This document shows, in pieces, positions 32,655 through 41,283 of a stretch of 64,000 nucleotides of DNA. Made by a program: the position numbers and the translations under genes. How positions within the stretch are numbered: the stretch's first letter is position 1; each line of letters starts with the position of its first letter. Under the pieces are notes generated by a model. That model was not told the origin of the DNA and did not search any database. It saw nothing but the letters and a program-made list of their open reading frames with translations. The DNA comes from Candidatus Brevundimonas phytovorans (GTDB lineage: Bacteria > Pseudomonadota > Alphaproteobacteria > Caulobacterales > Caulobacteraceae), in the NCBI GenBank assembly GCA_029203145.1, contig CP119309.1:2753001-2817000 (forward strand), in the 5' to 3' direction.

Positions 32655-35600
32655 ACATCGCCACTCCGCACATGAGCGCCCGCCCGGACCCGCAGATCCG
32701 CGCCGCCGATCCGGCCCTGTCGGTCTTCGTCACCGCCAACGCCGGCTCGGGCAAGACCACCACCCTGGTCAGCCGCGTGGCCCGCCTGCTGCTGGGCGGG
32801 GCCGGGGCCTCGGCCATCCTGTGCGTCACCTACACCAAGGCCGCCGCCGCCGAGATGCAGGCCCGCCTGTTCGAGACCCTGGGCAAGTGGGCGGTCATGG
32901 ACGACGCCGCCCTGTCCGCCGAACTGGCCAAACTCGACGCCAGCGATCCCGCGAGGCTCAACCCCGCCCGCCTGTCCGAGGCGCGCCGCCTGTTCGCCCG
33001 CGCGCTGGAAACGCCCGGCGGGCTGAAGATCCAGACCATCCACGCCTTCTGCGAAAAGCTGCTGCGGCGCTTCCCCATCGAGGCGGGCGTCTCGCCGCGC
33101 TTCACCGTGCTGGAAAACGAAGCCGCCGTCGCCCTCAGCCACACCGCGCGCGAAGAACTGGCCCGCGCCGCGCTGAGAGACCCCGAGGGCCCGGTGGGTC
33201 AGGCCTATAGCCATTTCGCCGTCGAGCTGGACTGGGGCCGGTTCGAGAGCCTGCTGGCCATGATCGAGGCCAAGCGCGCCGACCTGACCGACTATGTCGC
33301 CCGCGTCGGCGACGGCTCGGCCCCCGGCCCGCACGCCCTGACCGGCGCCGATCCCGAACAGACGCCCGACGATATCGAGTCCGACTTCATCCGCTGGCTG
33401 GACCGGGGCGAAGTCCGCCGCATGGCCGAGCTGATGGCCGTCGGCGGCAAGACCGACAAGGACCGCGCCGCCGAACTGATCTACGCCCTCGATCACGAGT
33501 GGAGCTTCCACGGCCTCGGCGTCGTCTTCCTCACGGGGACGGGATCGCCACGCAAGTCGATGGCGACCAAGCAGGCCCCGCCCGACGCCGGCGGCTGGCT
33601 GACCGATCTTCAGGCCAAGTATCTGGCCACGTTGGACCGCGTGCGCGCCGCCAAGGTCGCCGCCGACACCATCAAGCTGCTGACGCTGGCCGTCGCCCAC
33701 GCCGCCTTCTACGAGGCGGCCAAGGCCGAGCGCGGGGCGCTGGACTTCTCCGATCTGGTGGCGAAAACCGTCGACCTGCTGACCGAGCGCTCGACCGCCG
33801 CCTGGGTGCTCTACAAGCTGGACGGCGGCATCGACCACGTCCTGATCGACGAGGCCCAGGACACGGCCCCCGAGCAGTGGGCCATCATGCGCGCCCTGAC
33901 CGGCGAGTTCTTCTCCGGCGAGGAAACCGACCGCACCGTCTTCGCCGTCGGCGACGAAAAGCAGTCGATCTACTCCTTCCAGGGCGCCCGGCCCGAACGG
34001 CTGCGGCAGGAATCCCAGGTCTATGACGCCCTGATCCGCGCCTCAGGTTCCGCCTTCGAGGGCGTGCCGCTGGAGACGTCGTATCGCTCGACCGAGGACG
34101 TGCTCGCCTTTGTCGATCACGCCTTCGCCGATCCCGAACGCACCCGCGCCCTGGTGGGCGAGGCGGGCGACATCCCCCGCCACCTGCCCGCCCGCGTCGG
34201 CCAGCGCGGCAGCGTCGATCTCTGGCCCCTGTTCATGGACGAGGCTCCGCCCGAGCGCGACGCCTGGGATGATCCCGTCGATCAGGAAGGCGTCGCCGGC
34301 GCGCGCAAACGCATGGCCGCCGCCCTGGCCCAGGAGATCAGGCGTCAGGTCGAGACCGGGGCGACCGTCTATGACCGCAACAGCCGCCAGCCGCGCGCCA
34401 GCGGCTACGGCGACTTCCTCATTCTGGTGCGCCGCCGCGACGCCACGTTTGAAGAGATCATCCGCGCCCTGAAGAGCGCGGGCGTGCCCGTCGCCGGGGC
34501 CGACCGGCTGAAACTGTCGAGCCACATCGTCTTCGACGACCTCAAGGCCCTGGCCCGCTTCGCCCTCTTCCCCGGCGACGACCTGTCGCTGGCGGAGGTG
34601 CTGCGCAGCCCCTTCTGCGACGTGGACGAGGCCTCGCTCTATGACCTGGCCGGGCGCGAGAAGCGTCAGGGCCTGTGGCGCGAACTCAAAGACCGCGCCG
34701 ACGAACGCCCCGAATGGCGCCGGGCGCTGGAGCTGTGCCTGACCGCCCGCGCGGCGCGCGACGGCGCCCCCTTCGCCTTCTTCTCCACCCTGCTGAACCG
34801 GGTGGACGACACGGGCGTCTCGGGCCGCGCCCGTGTCCTGACCCGTCTGGGCCGCGAGGCCGAGGAGGCCATCGACGAGACCCTCAATCAGGTCCTGGCC
34901 GCCGAGAACCGGGGCGGGACCGATCTCGAAACCTGCCTCGCCCTGCTGGAAGCCGCCGACGTCGAGGTGAAGCGCGAGCTCGAAGGGCCGCGCGGCGAGG
35001 TCCGCGTCATGACCGTCCACGGCGCCAAAGGGCTGGAGGCGCCCGTCGTCATCCTGCCCGACACCACCATGAAGGCGAAGGCGCAAGGCCCCAGCCTGAT
35101 GCCGGTCGCGCTCGACGCCATCGGCATGGGCGACGGCGAGGCCTGGCTGATGTGCCCCGGCTCCTCGAAGGAAGATTGCGCCGCCTCCGAGGCCGCCCGC
35201 GCCGCGCGCGAGGCCCGCGTCAGCGACGAATCCCTGCGCCTGCTCTACGTCGCCCTGACCCGCGCCCGCGACCGCGTCATCGTCATGGGACGCGGCTCCA
35301 AACGCGCCCCCGAACCCGGCGACTGGTGGTCGGTGATCGAGGAGACCTTCGACCGTCTCGGCGACGAGGTGCGGACGCTGGACAACAACGTCCGACGCTA
35401 CGGCGTCGATCTCGACCTCCTGCCCGCCGTCAGCGCCGCAGCTGAAGCTCGCCACGAGGCCCCCGCGTGGACCCGGCAGACCCCCGCTCGCGACGCCGCC
35501 GCCCGCTTCGCCTCGCCGTCGCAGATGCAGGAGCAGAAGCGCATCCCCGCCCCCTCGCCCCTGGCGCGCGGCGAAGGTCCCGGCGCGGGTCTGGGCCGCT

Positions 35601-36106
35601 TCCGGCGCGGCGACCTGATCCACCGCCTGCTGGAACGCCTGCCTGACATCGCTCCGTCCGACCGACCCGACGCCGCCGTGCGGATGCTGGCCCGCGAACG
35701 CGACCTGTCCGACGATCAGCGCGCCGAGATGATCGGCGCCGCCTTCGCCGTGCTGGACGACGCCCGCTTCAATCCCGTCTTCGGCCCCGGCTCGCGCGCC
35801 GAGGTGGCCCTGACCGGGTCGTCGCCCGACCTGCCCTCCGGCGTCTCCATCTCGGGCCGCATCGACCGGCTGGTGGTCACGCCTGAAAGGGTGCTGGTGG
35901 TGGACTTCAAGTCCAACCGCCCGGCCCCCGATCACGTCGAGGACGCCGACCCCGCCTATGTGTTGCAGATGGCGGTCTATACGGCGGTGCTGAAGCGGCT
36001 CTACCCCGACCGCACGGTCGAGGCGGCCCTGGTCTGGACCGACGGACCGAAGCTGATGGCGGTGCCGCAGAGCCTGATGGACGCGGCTCTTTCAAATGCG
36101 CGTTGA
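32651..36106 (+). CDS. addA: Double-strand break repair helicase AddA
   Basis: A 1151-residue UvrD/RecB-family helicase-nuclease. Walker A is VTANAGSGKTTTLV (about residues 28-41), motif Ia CVTYTKAAAAEM, motif II LIDEAQDTAPEQW (about 398-410), motif III AVGDEKQSIYSFQGA, and late motifs VMTVHGAKGLEAPVV and LLYVALTRARDRVIV. The C-terminal nuclease has SGRIDRLVVTPERVLVVDF then KSNRPAP. It forms the AddAB complex with the overlapping upstream gene. It is followed by two palindromic repeats and trxA. Confidence 0.95.
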   Translation: MNIATPHMSARPDPQIRAADPALSVFVTANAGSGKTTTLVSRVARLLLGGAGASAILCVTYTKAAAAEMQARLFETLGKWAVMDDAALSAELAKLDASDPARLNPARLSEARRLFARALETPGGLKIQTIHAFCEKLLRRFPIEAGVSPRFTVLENEAAVALSHTAREELARAALRDPEGPVGQAYSHFAVELDWGRFESLLAMIEAKRADLTDYVARVGDGSAPGPHALTGADPEQTPDDIESDFIRWLDRGEVRRMAELMAVGGKTDKDRAAELIYALDHEWSFHGLGVVFLTGTGSPRKSMATKQAPPDAGGWLTDLQAKYLATLDRVRAAKVAADTIKLLTLAVAHAAFYEAAKAERGALDFSDLVAKTVDLLTERSTAAWVLYKLDGGIDHVLIDEAQDTAPEQWAIMRALTGEFFSGEETDRTVFAVGDEKQSIYSFQGARPERLRQESQVYDALIRASGSAFEGVPLETSYRSTEDVLAFVDHAFADPERTRALVGEAGDIPRHLPARVGQRGSVDLWPLFMDEAPPERDAWDDPVDQEGVAGARKRMAAALAQEIRRQVETGATVYDRNSRQPRASGYGDFLILVRRRDATFEEIIRALKSAGVPVAGADRLKLSSHIVFDDLKALARFALFPGDDLSLAEVLRSPFCDVDEASLYDLAGREKRQGLWRELKDRADERPEWRRALELCLTARAARDGAPFAFFSTLLNRVDDTGVSGRARVLTRLGREAEEAIDETLNQVLAAENRGGTDLETCLALLEAADVEVKRELEGPRGEVRVMTVHGAKGLEAPVVILPDTTMKAKAQGPSLMPVALDAIGMGDGEAWLMCPGSSKEDCAASEAARAAREARVSDESLRLLYVALTRARDRVIVMGRGSKRAPEPGDWWSVIEETFDRLGDEVRTLDNNVRRYGVDLDLLPAVSAAAEARHEAPAWTRQTPARDAAARFASPSQMQEQKRIPAPSPLARGEGPGAGLGRFRRGDLIHRLLERLPDIAPSDRPDAAVRMLARERDLSDDQRAEMIGAAFAVLDDARFNPVFGPGSRAEVALTGSSPDLPSGVSISGRIDRLVVTPERVLVVDFKSNRPAPDHVEDADPAYVLQMAVYTAVLKRLYPDRTVEAALVWTDGPKLMAVPQSLMDAALSNAR

Positions 36107-36147
36107 TTTGTGCGCAAATCGCTCCCACATCTGCGACTGATATCAAC

Positions 36148-36187
36148 GCGCTCAAGCAGCGAGGTCCCGCGGACCGAGCGTTAGCGC
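36148..36187. repeat. 40-bp palindromic repeat, family 3, copy B
   Basis: GCGCTCAAGCAGCGAG, core GTCC-CGC-GGAC, then CGAGCGTTAGCGC. The outer arms and inner core both pair. It is separated by ten bases from copy C and sits 65-105 bases in front of the trxA ATG. Neither copy contains an open frame of note. Confidence 0.8.
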
Positions 36188-36197
36188 ACTAAAATAT

Positions 36198-36236
36198 GCG
36201 CTCAAGCAGCGAGGCCTCGCGGGCCGAGCGTAGCGC
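36198..36236. repeat. 39-bp palindromic repeat, family 3, copy C
   Basis: The same scaffold as copy B (GCGCTCAAGCAGCGAG ... CGAGCGTAGCGC) with a GGCC-TCGC-GGGCC-like core. The core bases change in step on the two sides (GTCC/GGAC in B, GCC/GGC here), so pairing is kept while sequence drifts. It ends five bases before the trxA ribosome site AAGGAG. Confidence 0.8.
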
Positions 36237-36252
36237 TCTTAAGGAGACCACT

Positions 36253-36585
36253 ATGGCGACTGTCAAAGTCACCGACGAAAGCTTCGACGCCGACGTCCTG
36301 AAGTCCTCGACCCCCGTCCTGGTAGACTTCTGGGCCGAGTGGTGCGGCCCCTGCAAGCAGATCGGCCCGGCCCTGGAACAGATCGCCGACGAACTGTCGG
36401 GCAAGGTGACGATCGCCAAGATCAACATCGACGACAGCCCCATGACCCCCTCCAAGATGGGCGTCAAAGGCATCCCGACCCTGATGCTGTTCAAGGACGG
36501 CCAACTGGCCTCGATGAAGGTCGGCGCCATGCCCAAGGGCAAGATCGTCGAATGGCTGGCCGAAGCCGGCGTCAAGGCCGACTGA
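36253..36585 (+). CDS. trxA: Thioredoxin 1
   Basis: A 110-residue cytoplasmic thioredoxin. The redox motif is WCGPC (residues 30-34) in FWAEWCGPCKQIGP, with the cis-proline loop KGIPTLMLFKDG (about 74-85). It reduces disulfides in ribonucleotide reductase and other targets using thioredoxin reductase. AAGGAG lies eight bases before the ATG. The gene follows addA by 146 bases holding two palindromes, and ends in a terminator. Confidence 0.97.
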   Translation: MATVKVTDESFDADVLKSSTPVLVDFWAEWCGPCKQIGPALEQIADELSGKVTIAKINIDDSPMTPSKMGVKGIPTLMLFKDGQLASMKVGAMPKGKIVEWLAEAGVKAD

Positions 36586-36610
36586 TCCCCTCGACCTTGC
36601 GAACGGACCG

Positions 36611-36641
36611 GGCGGCGCATCCTGCGGGTGCGCCGCCTTTT
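36611..36641 (+). terminator. Rho-independent terminator of trxA
   Basis: A perfect 9-bp stem GGCGGCGCA (36611-36619) with TGCGCCGCC (36629-36637), 9-base loop, followed by TTTT. It lies 26 bases beyond the trxA stop. It also separates trxA from the convergent S41-like gene ending at 36673. Confidence 0.87.
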
Positions 36642-36672
36642 CCTTGCCCCTTGCGCCAGCTTCGGGGCGAGC

Positions 36673-38181
36673 TCAGCCGGGTTGCAGCCGCCGGATCGCG
36701 GCCAGCAGGGCCGCGTCGTCGGTCATGTCGCCGTCGATGATGTAGGACGGCTTCTGCGGCTCGTTGTTGCCGCGCGCGCGTCCGCGATAGACCTTCATCG
36801 GCACGGCGATCTGGGCCAGACCGCTGGGCAGGTCGGCTTCACGGATCTCCATGTAGACGGTGTCGGCCGAGGTCTCGCGTCCGACCTGGAGCGCGCCCGC
36901 CGTCTTCCACAGATCGACGGCGTCCAGACAGGCCGAGCCGCAACGGGCGTCGGTCAGGACATAGACCCGGCCCGCCATCAGCTGCGGCGCGGCCGGCGGC
37001 GGGGCGGCGTCCTCGGCTTGCGGCTCGTTGGCGCTGCGCCAATAGACCTCGCCGGCGGCCTGGGCCGCCTTCATGCCGTTCACCGCGCTCTCGGCCCACT
37101 CGATATATTCGGGCGAGCCGTTCGAAGCGCGAAGTTGCTCCAGGAAGCCGGCGATCTGGGCGATATTGCCGTCCGAAGCGCGCCACTCCACCGCCTCGAT
37201 CGCCGGTTCGGGATGGGCGATCATCCAGTCGTCGCCCCACAGGACCTGGGCCATCAACTGGCTCCAGTGCGAGGAGCCGCCGCCGTTGCCGCGCAGGTCC
37301 AGCACCACATAGGGGGCCAGGCGCAGGGCGTCCTGCTTGGCCTTCATGTCGGCGATCAGGGCGGTCAGTTCGGCGTGGGTTTCGCTGGAGGGATCGCCGT
37401 TGAACGAGGGCGTCGAGATCCAGAAGCCGCCGTCGTCGAAATGCTTCAGGCCGAAGTCGGGCCAGGCGCTCTGGGCCAGCCGGGTGCGGCGGGCGCTCAG
37501 ATCGTCGGGCGTGGCGCGCCAGTTCAGGGCGTAGGTCCGGGTCGCGCCGTCGCTTTCGAACCGGCACTGGCTCATTTCGCGGATCCAGGGGTTCTGGGCG
37601 CTGAGGAACTGCCAGTCGCCGTAGAGGACGCGCTGGGCCTCGAGGAACCAGCGGCCCCGGAACTGGCCGATGCGCTCTTCGGCCAGTTTGTCGGCGGCCA
37701 CGCCGTCACAGTCGATCAGCCGGGCGCCCAGCGGCGGGGTCGCCGCGTCGGCGGCGTCGCGGTCGGCCACCACCTGATCGGCGCCGCGATAGAGGGTCAG
37801 GAAGCCGGGCCAGCGGGTGGCGAAGCCGTAGTTGGGCTGGGTGACGCTGATGCCGACGTGACCGTCCTCGAAGGAGGCGACATAGGCCCGCAGCGCCCAC
37901 CACCAGCCGCCGGCGTCGGTGGTCGTCTTCGCCCGTTCCAGCGCCACGGTCAGGCCCTCGTCCAGCCGGGGCTTGAAGGCCGGGTTGAGGCGGTCGTGCA
38001 CGCCGGGATGGCTGTCGATCATGATGTCGTGCAGGCCGGTCGCGTCCTGCGTCAGGGTCGCGGACCAGTCGCGCGGCAGGTCCATGGGCTTGGGCGCCTC
38101 GGCCGGGGCGTCCTGAGGCTGGGCCTGCGCCGCGCCCGCTATCGCCAGACAGGCCGCGCCCGTCGCCAGAAACCGCTTCAT
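36673..38181 (-). CDS. S41-family peptidase-like protein, exported
   Basis: A 502-residue protein with a signal peptide (about residues 1-21, ending AAQA). The S41 (tail-specific protease) core shows YVVLDLRGNGGGSSHW (about 288-303) and, later, VYVLTDARCGSACLDAVD (about 408-425) with the expected nucleophile Ser in CGSACLD. No PDZ domain is obvious. It probably acts in the periplasm on an unknown peptide. The ATG at 38181 is preferred; a TTG two codons earlier is also in frame. GGGAGAGGG lies upstream. Confidence 0.82.
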   Translation of the reverse strand: MKRFLATGAACLAIAGAAQAQPQDAPAEAPKPMDLPRDWSATLTQDATGLHDIMIDSHPGVHDRLNPAFKPRLDEGLTVALERAKTTTDAGGWWWALRAYVASFEDGHVGISVTQPNYGFATRWPGFLTLYRGADQVVADRDAADAATPPLGARLIDCDGVAADKLAEERIGQFRGRWFLEAQRVLYGDWQFLSAQNPWIREMSQCRFESDGATRTYALNWRATPDDLSARRTRLAQSAWPDFGLKHFDDGGFWISTPSFNGDPSSETHAELTALIADMKAKQDALRLAPYVVLDLRGNGGGSSHWSQLMAQVLWGDDWMIAHPEPAIEAVEWRASDGNIAQIAGFLEQLRASNGSPEYIEWAESAVNGMKAAQAAGEVYWRSANEPQAEDAAPPPAAPQLMAGRVYVLTDARCGSACLDAVDLWKTAGALQVGRETSADTVYMEIREADLPSGLAQIAVPMKVYRGRARGNNEPQKPSYIIDGDMTDDAALLAAIRRLQPG

Positions 38182-38268
38182 GTCCAACGCCCTCTCCCCT
38201 TTTTTCGGCGGAAAAGGTGACAGGGCGATAGGGCGCTTTCCAGTTAAGCTTTGGTCATGGAACGCGGC

Positions 38269-40143
38269 TCAGTCCGTCCCGCGCAGGGCCTCCAGCACAC
38301 CCTTGCCGTAGCGTTCCAGCTTGCCGGCGCCGACGCCGGAGATGCGGCCGAGCGCGTCGAGGTTGCGCGGCTCGCTGAGGGCGATCTCGACCAGGGTCTT
38401 GTCCTGGAAGATGACATAGGGCGGGACGTGCTGTTCGGCGGCGCGATCGCGGCGCCAGGCGCGCAGGACCTCGAAACGGGCGCGGACGTCCGTGTCCAGC
38501 GCCTCGGCGGCCAGGTTGCGGCCCGCGTTGCGGCGCGGGCGTTCGGCCTCGACCACGCGAACGGGCGCCTTGCGCACCTGGATCGGGCGCTCGCCGCGGT
38601 AGACGGCGCGGACGGCCTCGGGATCGCCCAACTGGATGATGGGCTTGCCCTCGTTCGGGTCCTCCACCAGCAGGCCCTCGAACAGCAGGTGGTCGATGAC
38701 GTCGCGCCAGGCGGTCAGGGACAGGTCGGCGCCGATGCCCCAGGTGGACAGGTTCGACTCCCACGATTGGACGTCCTTGGTCTTGCCCAGCAGGTGGTCG
38801 ACGACGCGGGTCCGACCAAAGCGTTCGCCCAGACGCTGCACCGCCGCCAGAGCCTTTTGCGCCGGCACGATAGCGTCGAACGTGGCGGGCGGGTCGCCGC
38901 AGATGTCGCAGACGCCGCACGGTTGCGCGTCGGTCTCGCCGAAGTAGCGGCGCACGGCCTGAGGGCGGCAGACGGCGCCGTCCAGCATGGCGAACAGCTG
39001 GCGCACCTTGCGGGTCTGAACCTGCTTGACCTCCTCGGCCATCGGCCGGCCTTCGAGGCGGCGCAGGGACCAGGCGATGTCGGAGGGGCCATAGAGGGTG
39101 ATGCCCTCGGCGGGTTCGCCGTCGCGTCCGGCGCGGCCGATTTCCTGCCAGTAGGCTTCCAGCGAACCGGGCGGATCGGCGTGGATGACGAAGCGGACGT
39201 CGGGCTTGTCCACCCCCATGCCGAAGGCGATGGTGGCGACCATGACCGCGCCGTCCTCGGCCAGGAAGCGCTCCAGCCGCTTGTCGCGGTCCTTGGCGTC
39301 GAAGCCGGCGTGATAGGCGATGGCGTTGGTCCCGGCGTCGCGCAGGGTCTGGGCCACGCGCTCGCAGCCGTCGCGGCTGCCGCAATAGACCACGCCCGAC
39401 TTGCCGCGCCGCTCGCGCACCAGCTCGACCACGGCGGCGTCGGTGCGGGCGCGGCTGCCGTTGATCTTGCGCTCGGCGGACAGTTGCAGGTTGGGGCGGG
39501 CGAAGCTGTCGACGAAGACGCGGGCCTCGCCCAGACGCAGCGAGGCGAGGATGTCTTCGCGGGTGCGGGCGTCGGCGGTGGCGGTGACGGCGATGCGCGG
39601 GACGCCGGGGAAGATCTCGGCCAGACGACCCAGCGAGCGATAGTCGGGGCGGAAGTCGTGGCCCCACTGAGAGACGCAGTGGGCCTCGTCGATGGCGATC
39701 AGGCTGAGGTCGATCTCGGACAGGCGTTCCAGCATGGAGCCGGCGGCCAGACCTTCGGGCGAGACATAGAGCAGGTCCAGTTCGCCGGAGCGGGCGGCGC
39801 GCCAGATGGCGGAACGCTCCTCCATCGGCACGCCGGAATCGAGGCGGGCGGCGGCCACGCCCTGCTGCTTCAGGGCCTCGACCTGATCGGTCATCAGGGC
39901 GATCAGCGGCGACACCACCAGACCGACGCCGCGGCGCAGGATGGCCGGGATTTGATAGCAGACGCTCTTGCCGCCGCCGGTCGGCAGCACGGCCATGACG
40001 TCGCGCCCGGCCAGAACCTCGGCCACGACCTGGGACTGCAGCCCGCGAAAATCGGCATGGCCCCAGACCCGCCCCAGAACCTCGCGCGCGGCGCTCAGGT
40101 CAAGCGGAGCGGGGGAGGCGGAACGGCGGGGGTCAGCGAGCAT
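38269..40143 (-). CDS. recQ: ATP-dependent DNA helicase RecQ
   Basis: A 624-residue RecQ. Walker A is LPTGGGKSVCYQIP (about residues 53-66), DEAH box IDEAHCVSQWGHDFRPDY (151-168), helicase C motifs including GRAGRDGEPAEG, zinc-binding cysteines (one in a VCRPQAVRRYFGE segment, then CGVCDICG), and a C-terminal HRDC domain (RNLDALGRISGVGAGKLERYG). It unwinds recombination intermediates with the 3'-5' polarity known for the family. The ATG at 40143 lies opposite a palindromic element and the divergent methyltransferase. Confidence 0.95.
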   Translation of the reverse strand: MLADPRRSASPAPLDLSAAREVLGRVWGHADFRGLQSQVVAEVLAGRDVMAVLPTGGGKSVCYQIPAILRRGVGLVVSPLIALMTDQVEALKQQGVAAARLDSGVPMEERSAIWRAARSGELDLLYVSPEGLAAGSMLERLSEIDLSLIAIDEAHCVSQWGHDFRPDYRSLGRLAEIFPGVPRIAVTATADARTREDILASLRLGEARVFVDSFARPNLQLSAERKINGSRARTDAAVVELVRERRGKSGVVYCGSRDGCERVAQTLRDAGTNAIAYHAGFDAKDRDKRLERFLAEDGAVMVATIAFGMGVDKPDVRFVIHADPPGSLEAYWQEIGRAGRDGEPAEGITLYGPSDIAWSLRRLEGRPMAEEVKQVQTRKVRQLFAMLDGAVCRPQAVRRYFGETDAQPCGVCDICGDPPATFDAIVPAQKALAAVQRLGERFGRTRVVDHLLGKTKDVQSWESNLSTWGIGADLSLTAWRDVIDHLLFEGLLVEDPNEGKPIIQLGDPEAVRAVYRGERPIQVRKAPVRVVEAERPRRNAGRNLAAEALDTDVRARFEVLRAWRRDRAAEQHVPPYVIFQDKTLVEIALSEPRNLDALGRISGVGAGKLERYGKGVLEALRGTD

Positions 40144-40188
40144 CGGCGGGTTGTGCCTGATCTGTTCCGGGGTGTCATCTTCTCTCTA

Positions 40189-40356
40189 CCCTTCTCCCCT
40201 TGCGGGAGAAGGTGGGCGCCGAAGGCGCTCGGATGAGGGGTGGCGGCGACGGCGTGATCCGCGTAGAGCGCGGCGCAAGACAGGCTGCGGAAATCGCGGC
40301 GAAACCCCTCATCCGTCTTGCTCCGCAAGCCACCTTCTCCCGCAAGGGGAGAAGGG
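40189..40356. repeat. Paired palindromic element, family 1, between recQ and the methyltransferase gene
   Basis: Left unit 40189-40242 (CCCTTCTCCCCTTGCGGG ... CGGATGAGGGGTG) and inverted right unit 40305-40356 (CCCCTCATCCGTC ... CGCAAGGGGAGAAGGG) with about 62 bases between. The left unit is 53/54 identical to the single unit at 447-500. It occupies most of the 240-base gap between two divergent start codons, so it may carry or disturb their promoters. No gene is seen in the gap. Confidence 0.85.
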
Positions 40357-40383
40357 AAGAAGAAATGTCGCTATAGGCTCTCC

Positions 40384-41283
40384 ATGACCACGATCCTTTA
40401 TGGCCGCCCGCCGGCGGTGTTCGACGTTCCGACCGGCGCGGTGCAGACCTCGCCCCTGATCCCCGGCGCGACGGCGCTGGAAGACCTCGCCCCCGGTTCG
40501 GTGGACGAGGCGATGATCTATGCCCCGCCCGGCGTGGTGGAGCGGCGCTACACCCTGGCCATGGCGCTGCGGGCGCTGAAGGTCGGCGGACGCCTCGACG
40601 TCATGGCGCACAAGAGCAAGGGCGGCTCGCGTCTGGGCAAGGAGCTGAAGGACTTCGGTCTGGAGGTCGGCGAGACGGCCAAGGCCCACCATCGCCGCTG
40701 CATCGTCACGCGGCCTGAAGTCATCGAGGGCCTGGATGCGGCCATTGCGGCGGGCGAGCTGCGACAGGTCGAGGGGCTGGAGGCCTGGTCGCAGCCGGGC
40801 GTCTTCGCCTGGGACCGGGTCGATCCGGGCACGGCCCTGCTGGCTGGCGTCATGCCGCCGCTGAAGGGCGCGGGCGCCGATCTGGGCTGCGGCTTCGGGG
40901 CCCTGTCGCTGGTGGCGCTGCGCTCGCCGGCGGTGACAAGCCTTCGTCTGATCGACATCGACCGGCGGGCCATCGCGGCGGCCAGGAAGAATGTCGAGGA
41001 CCCGCGCGTCAGCTTCGAGTGGGCCGACGTGCGCACCCTGCCGACCGAGGGCGAGCTGAACTTCATCGTCAGCAATCCGCCCTTCCACGACGGCGGGACC
41101 GAGGATCGCCGTCTGGGCCAGAACTTCATCCGTCAGGCAGCGGCCCTGCTGAAGACCGGCGGCGTGCTGTGGCTGGTGGCCAACCGGCACCTGCCCTATG
41201 AGGCCGAGCTGAACGCGGCCTTCAAGCGGGTCAAACCGCTGCTCGACAAGGGCGGCTACAAGATCTTCGAGGCGGTGAAGTGA
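40384..41283 (+). CDS. RsmC-like N2-guanine rRNA methyltransferase
   Basis: A 299-residue class I methyltransferase with the RsmC/RlmG-type two-half layout: a degenerate N-terminal domain (about residues 1-140) and a C-terminal catalytic domain with GADLGCGFGALSLVAL (about 161-176) and the catalytic SNPPFHDGG (about 223-231) as in 16S rRNA m2G1207 methyltransferase. The exact target base is inferred only from family. Its stop overlaps the GTG of the pseudouridine synthase gene by four bases. Confidence 0.87.
   Translation: MTTILYGRPPAVFDVPTGAVQTSPLIPGATALEDLAPGSVDEAMIYAPPGVVERRYTLAMALRALKVGGRLDVMAHKSKGGSRLGKELKDFGLEVGETAKAHHRRCIVTRPEVIEGLDAAIAAGELRQVEGLEAWSQPGVFAWDRVDPGTALLAGVMPPLKGAGADLGCGFGALSLVALRSPAVTSLRLIDIDRRAIAAARKNVEDPRVSFEWADVRTLPTEGELNFIVSNPPFHDGGTEDRRLGQNFIRQAAALLKTGGVLWLVANRHLPYEAELNAAFKRVKPLLDKGGYKIFEAVK

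Noticed and set aside
36148..36236. CRISPR-like direct repeats in front of trxA
   Set aside because: Only two units about 50 bases apart, each palindromic over its whole length, spacer of ten bases, and no cas genes in the window.
38251..40236. Very long open frame (661 codons) antisense to recQ, with similar long frames antisense to addB (30867-32621), addA (34043-35935) and the S9 peptidase (24103-26019)
   Set aside because: High GC removes stop codons from antisense frames. The recQ, AddAB and S9 proteins have intact family motifs, while the antisense products are low-complexity and lack any recognisable domain or ribosome site.
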